This document shows positions 60,202-64,000 of a DNA stretch of 64,000 bases, in pieces; the stretch's first letter is position 1; each line of letters starts with the position of its first letter. The position numbers and the translations under genes are program-made. Under the pieces are notes generated by a model that saw nothing but the letters and a program-made list of their open reading frames with translations, searched no databases and was not told where the DNA came from. Origin of the DNA: MFD04580-c1 sp963702995 (GTDB lineage Bacteria; Planctomycetota; Phycisphaerae; Tepidisphaerales; Tepidisphaeraceae). The stretch spans positions 2,790,001-2,854,000 of the forward strand of contig OY969783.1 of NCBI GenBank assembly GCA_963702995.1. Reading direction: 5' to 3'.

Positions 60202-60782
60202 ATAAGCTCGTCCAGTTTCGATCAGACGGGCCCGGCGTGTGGCGGATCTACGCGGTCGGGGCGGCCGTCTGCCTGTCGCTGTCGGCCGGTGGCTATCTTC
60301 TGGGCATTCGACCCGCGCTCGCCGCCCACGATCGAAGCGAAGCGAATCGTGCCGAGCTGGACGCCCAGCGACAAAAGGCGGCGGATCTGGCCCTCATCCT
60401 GTCGGCGACGCAGCGGGCGCTGACCACGACGGAGTCGCAGGTCGCCGATCTGTCGGTGAGGCTTCAGCCCACGTCAACCCTCAACGACCGCCTCGCCCGC
60501 CTCGCCGACGCGGCCGCCGCCGCCGGTCTGACCGTTCAGGAAATGCAACCAGGCGCCGCCACCGCCCCCGGCCGCGATGCGATTTACCTTTCGCTCCCGA
60601 TTCGCATGTCCGGGACCGGCACGTACCCCGCTTCCGCCGCGTTCCTCCACGCCCTTCACGAGAGCTTCCCGGACACCAGCGTGCAGACCTTGGAGTGCGC
60701 AAACGCGTCAAATGGCCGGGACGCCTCGGCCCGCACGTTCCGCTTTGATCTGGCCTGGCACGCGGCGAACGACGCGCGATAG
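60198..60782 (+). CDS. pilO: Type IV pilus assembly protein PilO
   Basis: 194 residues, overlapping pilN by 4 bases. Membrane segment AVGAAVCLSLSAGGYLLGIR, coiled coil (AELDAQRQKAADLALILSAT QRALTTTESQ), then the periplasmic ferredoxin-like domain (YLSLPIRMSGTGTYPASAAF LHALHESFPDTSVQTLE). It pairs with PilN. The last codons (AANDAR, stop TAG) lie in the first unit of a 20-bp tandem repeat, suggesting the C-terminus was changed by repeat growth. Confidence 0.86.
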   Translation: MNKLVQFRSDGPGVWRIYAVGAAVCLSLSAGGYLLGIRPALAAHDRSEANRAELDAQRQKAADLALILSATQRALTTTESQVADLSVRLQPTSTLNDRLARLADAAAAAGLTVQEMQPGAATAPGRDAIYLSLPIRMSGTGTYPASAAFLHALHESFPDTSVQTLECANASNGRDASARTFRFDLAWHAANDAR

Positions 60783-60860
60783 CGGCGAACGATGCGCGAT
60801 AGCGGCGAACGATGCTCGATAGCGGCGGCCGATGCTCGATAGCGGCGGCCGCGGGCGATC
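60762..60860. repeat. 20-bp tandem repeat at the 3' end of pilO
   Basis: Units GCGGCGAACGACGCGCGATA, GCGGCGAACGATGCGCGATA, GCGGCGAACGATGCTCGATA, GCGGCGGCCGATGCTCGATA and a partial fifth, end to end from 60762. The first unit holds the pilO stop codon. Because the unit is 20 bp, each further unit shifts frame. Confidence 0.85.
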
Positions 60861-60898
60861 CCGCCGATCGCGACACAAGACGACTGAAGCGCGAACGA

Positions 60899-60938
60899 AC
60901 GACGGGAGGCCTCCGGATCTCCGGTGGCCTCCCGTCGT
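60899..60938. terminator. Hairpin terminator of the pilus operon and permease
   Basis: 13-bp perfect stem ACGACGGGAGGCC (60899-60911) with GGCCTCCCGTCGT (60926-60938), and an inner TCCGGA-type pairing. It lies between convergent pilO and the permease gene; no T-run follows. Confidence 0.7.
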
Positions 60939-60975
60939 GGAATGATGGGCTCGCAAGCGTGCCAAAGCGCGATGC

Positions 60976-62846
60976 TTAGGCGGTCGCGGTGGAGCCGGTC
61001 GTGAGGATGGCCGGTCTGCCCATCTTCTTGCTACGCATCATGAAGTAGATCAGGCCATAGAGGCCCCAGATTACGACGACGCCCAACGCACAATATGGCT
61101 CCATCGGGCTCATACCCGCGACGAACTTCGGGCCGACGACGTAAAAAGCCATGCACAACAGGTTCGCGATCAGACCAAACACTGGCACCGCGACGTGCTT
61201 GATGCCATGAAACATGTGGTGTTCGCGGAAGGCAACAATCGCGGTGATGCAGGTCATCATGTAGAGCAAGAAGGTGCCGAAGTTGCTGACCAGCGTGACG
61301 ACCAGCATTCCCTGTGGAATCTTTGCTGCCGTGTCCGGGTTGAAGAGACCGAACTTGTAAAGGAAGTTCTTCGGGAGCGAGTCAAGCGTGGCTTGGGTCT
61401 GGGCGACCGGGCCGCAGAAGTTGAACGCCACCGCAAAGCAACCTATCACCGCCGAGATGATCGCCAGGGTCCAGATCGCGCGGTGCGGCGTTAGGCGCGT
61501 GCCATGCAGCATCCCGAAGTGACTTGAGACTTCCTCATCACGACCCATCGCATAGGTCACGCGAGCCCCCGTGCTCATGCAGGAAAGCGTAGTGCCAACC
61601 AGGGCCAGGAAGACGGTCGTCGCCTGGATCATCATGAACCACCAGCCGGCCTGGGTGCCGCCGAACAGCCACGCGCCCACGATCTGCATCTGGTCACCAA
61701 TCGGGGCGGACGAGAGGGACGCCGTCTGATTGGTATAGTTGTTATGCAATAGATAATTCGACGCGAAGTACTCGATGGCGTAGCAGAACCCACCTTGAAT
61801 CACGAGCGAGAGGATGACGGCGCGTGGGATGTCCCGCTTCGCGTTCTTCGCCTCTTCGCCCATGGCCGTAACGGACTCGAACCCGACCAGGATCAGGATC
61901 GCGACGCAGGCCTGCACGAATACGTAGCTAAAGCCGTGGGGCGCCACGACCGAGCCGGCGCTCGTGTGGTAGTTGAAGCCGTCGACCTGCTTGTTGGCGT
62001 CGTTGGGGTCCGGGACCTTGGTGATCGCTTCGCTCTCCTTGTAGGAGACTTCAAAGGGCTGATCGCTCAGCTTCGGGCTACCGTCGTCGTTGAACAGCGC
62101 GACGTCGGGAGCCTTTGGGTCCTTCGCCTTCTCCTCGGCGGTGGGCGGCCGCATCGCCTGCTGGCGGTTGTAGGCTTTGCTGTTCCCGTCCTGATCAGCG
62201 ATAAGGCCCAGCCCGTCTTGCTTGCTTCAGGATGATTGATGCGATACCCGATCGCCATCCCCGAGAAAATGAGCAGAGCCGTGATCTGAATGATGTTGAT
62301 CGCGGCGTTCACGCCAGTGGTGCCGCCGACCCCGCGGAAGGCAATGTAGGCGACGCCGACCGAGAAGATGACGCAAAATACCATCATGAAGACGGGGCTC
62401 GGGACGGCCGCGTTGATCAACTTGGGCCAGATATTCCCAGCCATGTACCCGACGACCAATGCGGTGACGCCCACCATGACGCCGGGGTAAACCCAGTAGT
62501 ACAGATGGCTTGCCCAGCCGACCATGAACTTCGCGATTCGAGCCCACTTAAACGACTGCCGCTTGGAGAGAAAGGCCTGCTCGGCAAAGAAGTAGCTGGA
62601 GCCGGCGCCCGGGTAGAGCTTCGACAGTTCGGCGTACGCGACCGCCGTCGCCAGGCACAGGGCCAGAGCGACGAGGATCCCAAACCACATTCCGATGCTC
62701 GCGATCGGCTTACCGTAACTCGACTGAAGTGCGTAAGTCAGCCAAAGAAATGCCCCAGGCGCGATCAACGCCATGGCGTTGCTGGTGAGGCCCGTTAACC
62801 CAAGCGTGGGCTTGGGCGCAGTGCTGGTCTGCGCGTCGGTTGCCAT
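60976..62846 (-). CDS. APC-family amino-acid permease (one frame change)
   Basis: Starts MATDAQTSTAPKPTLGLTGL. TM1 shows SNAMALIAPGAFLWLTYALQ, then ASIGMWFGILVALALCLATA and AYAELSKLYPGAGSSYFFAE, typical APC motifs. A frame change near 62200 joins NIIQITALLIFSGMAIGYRI to the second half: GFSYVFVQACVAILILVGFE SVTAMGEEAKNAKRDIPRAV (the APC helix 6 region), and the remaining helices to the C-terminus. Between helices lies about 90 hydrophilic residues (PPTAEEKAKDPKAPDVALFN and on), longer than usual. It imports or exchanges an amino acid or amine; the substrate is unknown. Confidence 0.9.
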
Positions 62847-63510
62847 TGAACAAACTCCTTAAACGTTGGGCGAGGAGGCACTACGGGACGGCGGGAGATG
62901 GGCGGAAACGAGGCAATGGAAGAGCCTTTACGCGCGGGACGTCCCTTCCCTCACGCTGCTGCAAGACCAACCCTCGGATATGCCGTCAAACGCCGGCTCG
63001 TGAAGCGCCGCTCTACAGGTCGGGAAGCGGTGGTTGGAGAAGGCCTAGTCAAAGCCCATGCCATCGAGCAGATTCAACGTGAATCACCATAGCCTCACCG
63101 AAACGCGCCTTTTGTGCGCGACCGAGCCGGGCGGCAATCCAAACCTTGGTGACTATTATTTGCGCAACGCGGATCCCGACCGACTAAATCGCATCGAAAC
63201 TGCGCATGCCGCACCCGATCCCGTGGGGTCAGATCCGTTTCTCTTAAAATTATGAGACCGTAATGTGAGCGGGCCGCAGGCACAGCCGCGCGATGCGATG
63301 CGCGGCAGAATTGAACCTATTGCCTTCCCGCTGCGCAATCCCTATGCGGTGCGGCTTGGATGCGAACTCTGCCGCTAGGCTCCGCGGCAGGCGTTTCTGA
63401 TCCGGGGCTGAAGCGTACGCGGTTGCACCTTTGGCCCGGAAGTTGATAACGGTTAGCGGCCGCTGGCGAACGGCGCGGCGCGATCGGCCCCAACGTCCCA
63501 GAATCGAACG
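62847..63510. other. 660-base gap between divergent permease and PP2C genes; no gene supported
   Basis: Short open frames on both strands lack family features, and the segment around 63060-63270 is a little A/T richer than the neighbours. It should hold the promoters of both genes. I saw no clear repeat, tRNA or riboswitch. Confidence 0.4.
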
Positions 63511-64000
63511 ATGAAGATCCAATACGCCTCGCTCAGTATTGCCGGGCCGGTGCGCCCGCACAACGAGGACAGCATCTCCTTCTGGCAGCCGGAGGGCGAC
63601 CCGGGGTGGCGCGAGCGGGGAGCGGTCGTCGTGCTTGCCGACGGTGTCGGCGGGCAGGACCGCGGAGAGGTGGCGAGCCGGCTCGCCTGCGACGCGGCCA
63701 TCCAATCCTTCCGCGAGTCGCGGCCGGGCATCGCCCCGACAGCGGTCCTCTTCCAGATGTTCAATGCGGCGAACCTGGCGGTCTACGACCAGAACCTCGC
63801 CGACCGCGGCCGCAACGGGAAGATGGCCACGACCCTGACCGCCTCGATCTTCCGCCACAACGAAGTCTCGATCGGCCACGTGGGCGACTGCCGCGTCTAC
63901 GCCGTCCAGCAGGGGCGGATCCGGCGGGTCACCAACGACCATTCCTACGCCGGCGTGCAGTTGAAGCTGGGCCTGGTCACGGTGGACGAGGCGATGAGCA
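63511..64000 (+). CDS. PP2C-family protein serine/threonine phosphatase (N-terminal part; runs off the window)
   Basis: 163 residues to the edge. MKIQYASLSIAGPVRPHNED carries the first metal Asp (motif RxxNED); VLADGVGGQDRGEVASRLAC is the central DGxGG motif, ATTLTASIFRHNEVSIGHVG DCRVY has GDSRxY in variant form (GDCRVY), and the next part is HSYAG. It removes phosphate from Ser/Thr, usually opposite a Ser/Thr kinase whose gene often lies nearby. The remainder, with the C-terminal metal Asp, is outside the window. Confidence 0.93.
   Translation, partial: MKIQYASLSIAGPVRPHNEDSISFWQPEGDPGWRERGAVVVLADGVGGQDRGEVASRLACDAAIQSFRESRPGIAPTAVLFQMFNAANLAVYDQNLADRGRNGKMATTLTASIFRHNEVSIGHVGDCRVYAVQQGRIRRVTNDHSYAGVQLKLGLVTVDEAMS

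Overview
The window is high-GC, densely packed DNA from a bacterium that I place in the Planctomycetota, probably a Phycisphaerae-like lineage. This is inference from gene content: an exported sulfatase with a CxPxR motif, a ThuA-like exported protein, a pseudopilin with the planctomycete H-X9-DG signature, a DUF4058 protein, zinc-ribbon membrane proteins, and an elongation factor P whose loop tip reads PGNLRA instead of PGKGQA. There is no 16S rRNA gene to confirm it, and I recognised no tRNA.

Layout. 0-6 kb: 5' part of clpS (edge), a DHH phosphoesterase, and valS carrying a REP-associated tyrosine (Y1/HUH) transposase inside its coding sequence. 6-20 kb: OmpA-like lipoprotein, a HTH/low-complexity membrane protein, Rieske protein, lipoprotein, Gfo/Idh oxidoreductase, sulfatase, radA, and a zinc-ribbon membrane-protein gene split by an IS66-type element with a perfect 8-bp target duplication. 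20-28.8 kb: heptose genes hldE and gmhA, a polyprenyl-type glycosyltransferase, metal-dependent hydrolases, and the rplS/trmD/rpsP cluster. 29-33 kb: MOSC protein, a pteridine-reductase-like SDR, and a decayed type III restriction-modification locus with rhuM. 33-49 kb: recX, ffh, aldehyde dehydrogenase, pseudopilin, tex, acs, adk, efp, DUF4058 and ThuA-like genes. 49-52 kb: NUDIX, nucleotidyltransferase, dus. 52.5-60.8 kb: a tightly coupled operon of histidine kinase, STAS protein and type IV pilus genes pilB-C-M-N-O. The window ends with an amino-acid permease and the start of a PP2C phosphatase.

Repeats are a strong theme. A REP-like family (core about GCGACCGTAAGGGAGCGG) occurs as inverted pairs at several places, including both sides of the Y1 transposase in valS. 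Two identical-length 98-bp MITE-like elements sit at the same GTAA position of that REP sequence. There are also a 117-bp inverted-repeat element, heptamer arrays, a 20-bp tandem repeat and several perfect hairpin terminators.

Caution: about two dozen single-base frame changes break otherwise well-conserved genes, several of them essential (valS, adk) or conserved housekeeping genes (radA, tex, pilus genes). Many lie in short G or C runs. This looks more like uncorrected indel errors in the sequence than mass gene decay, so each such gene is reported as one locus with the break noted.
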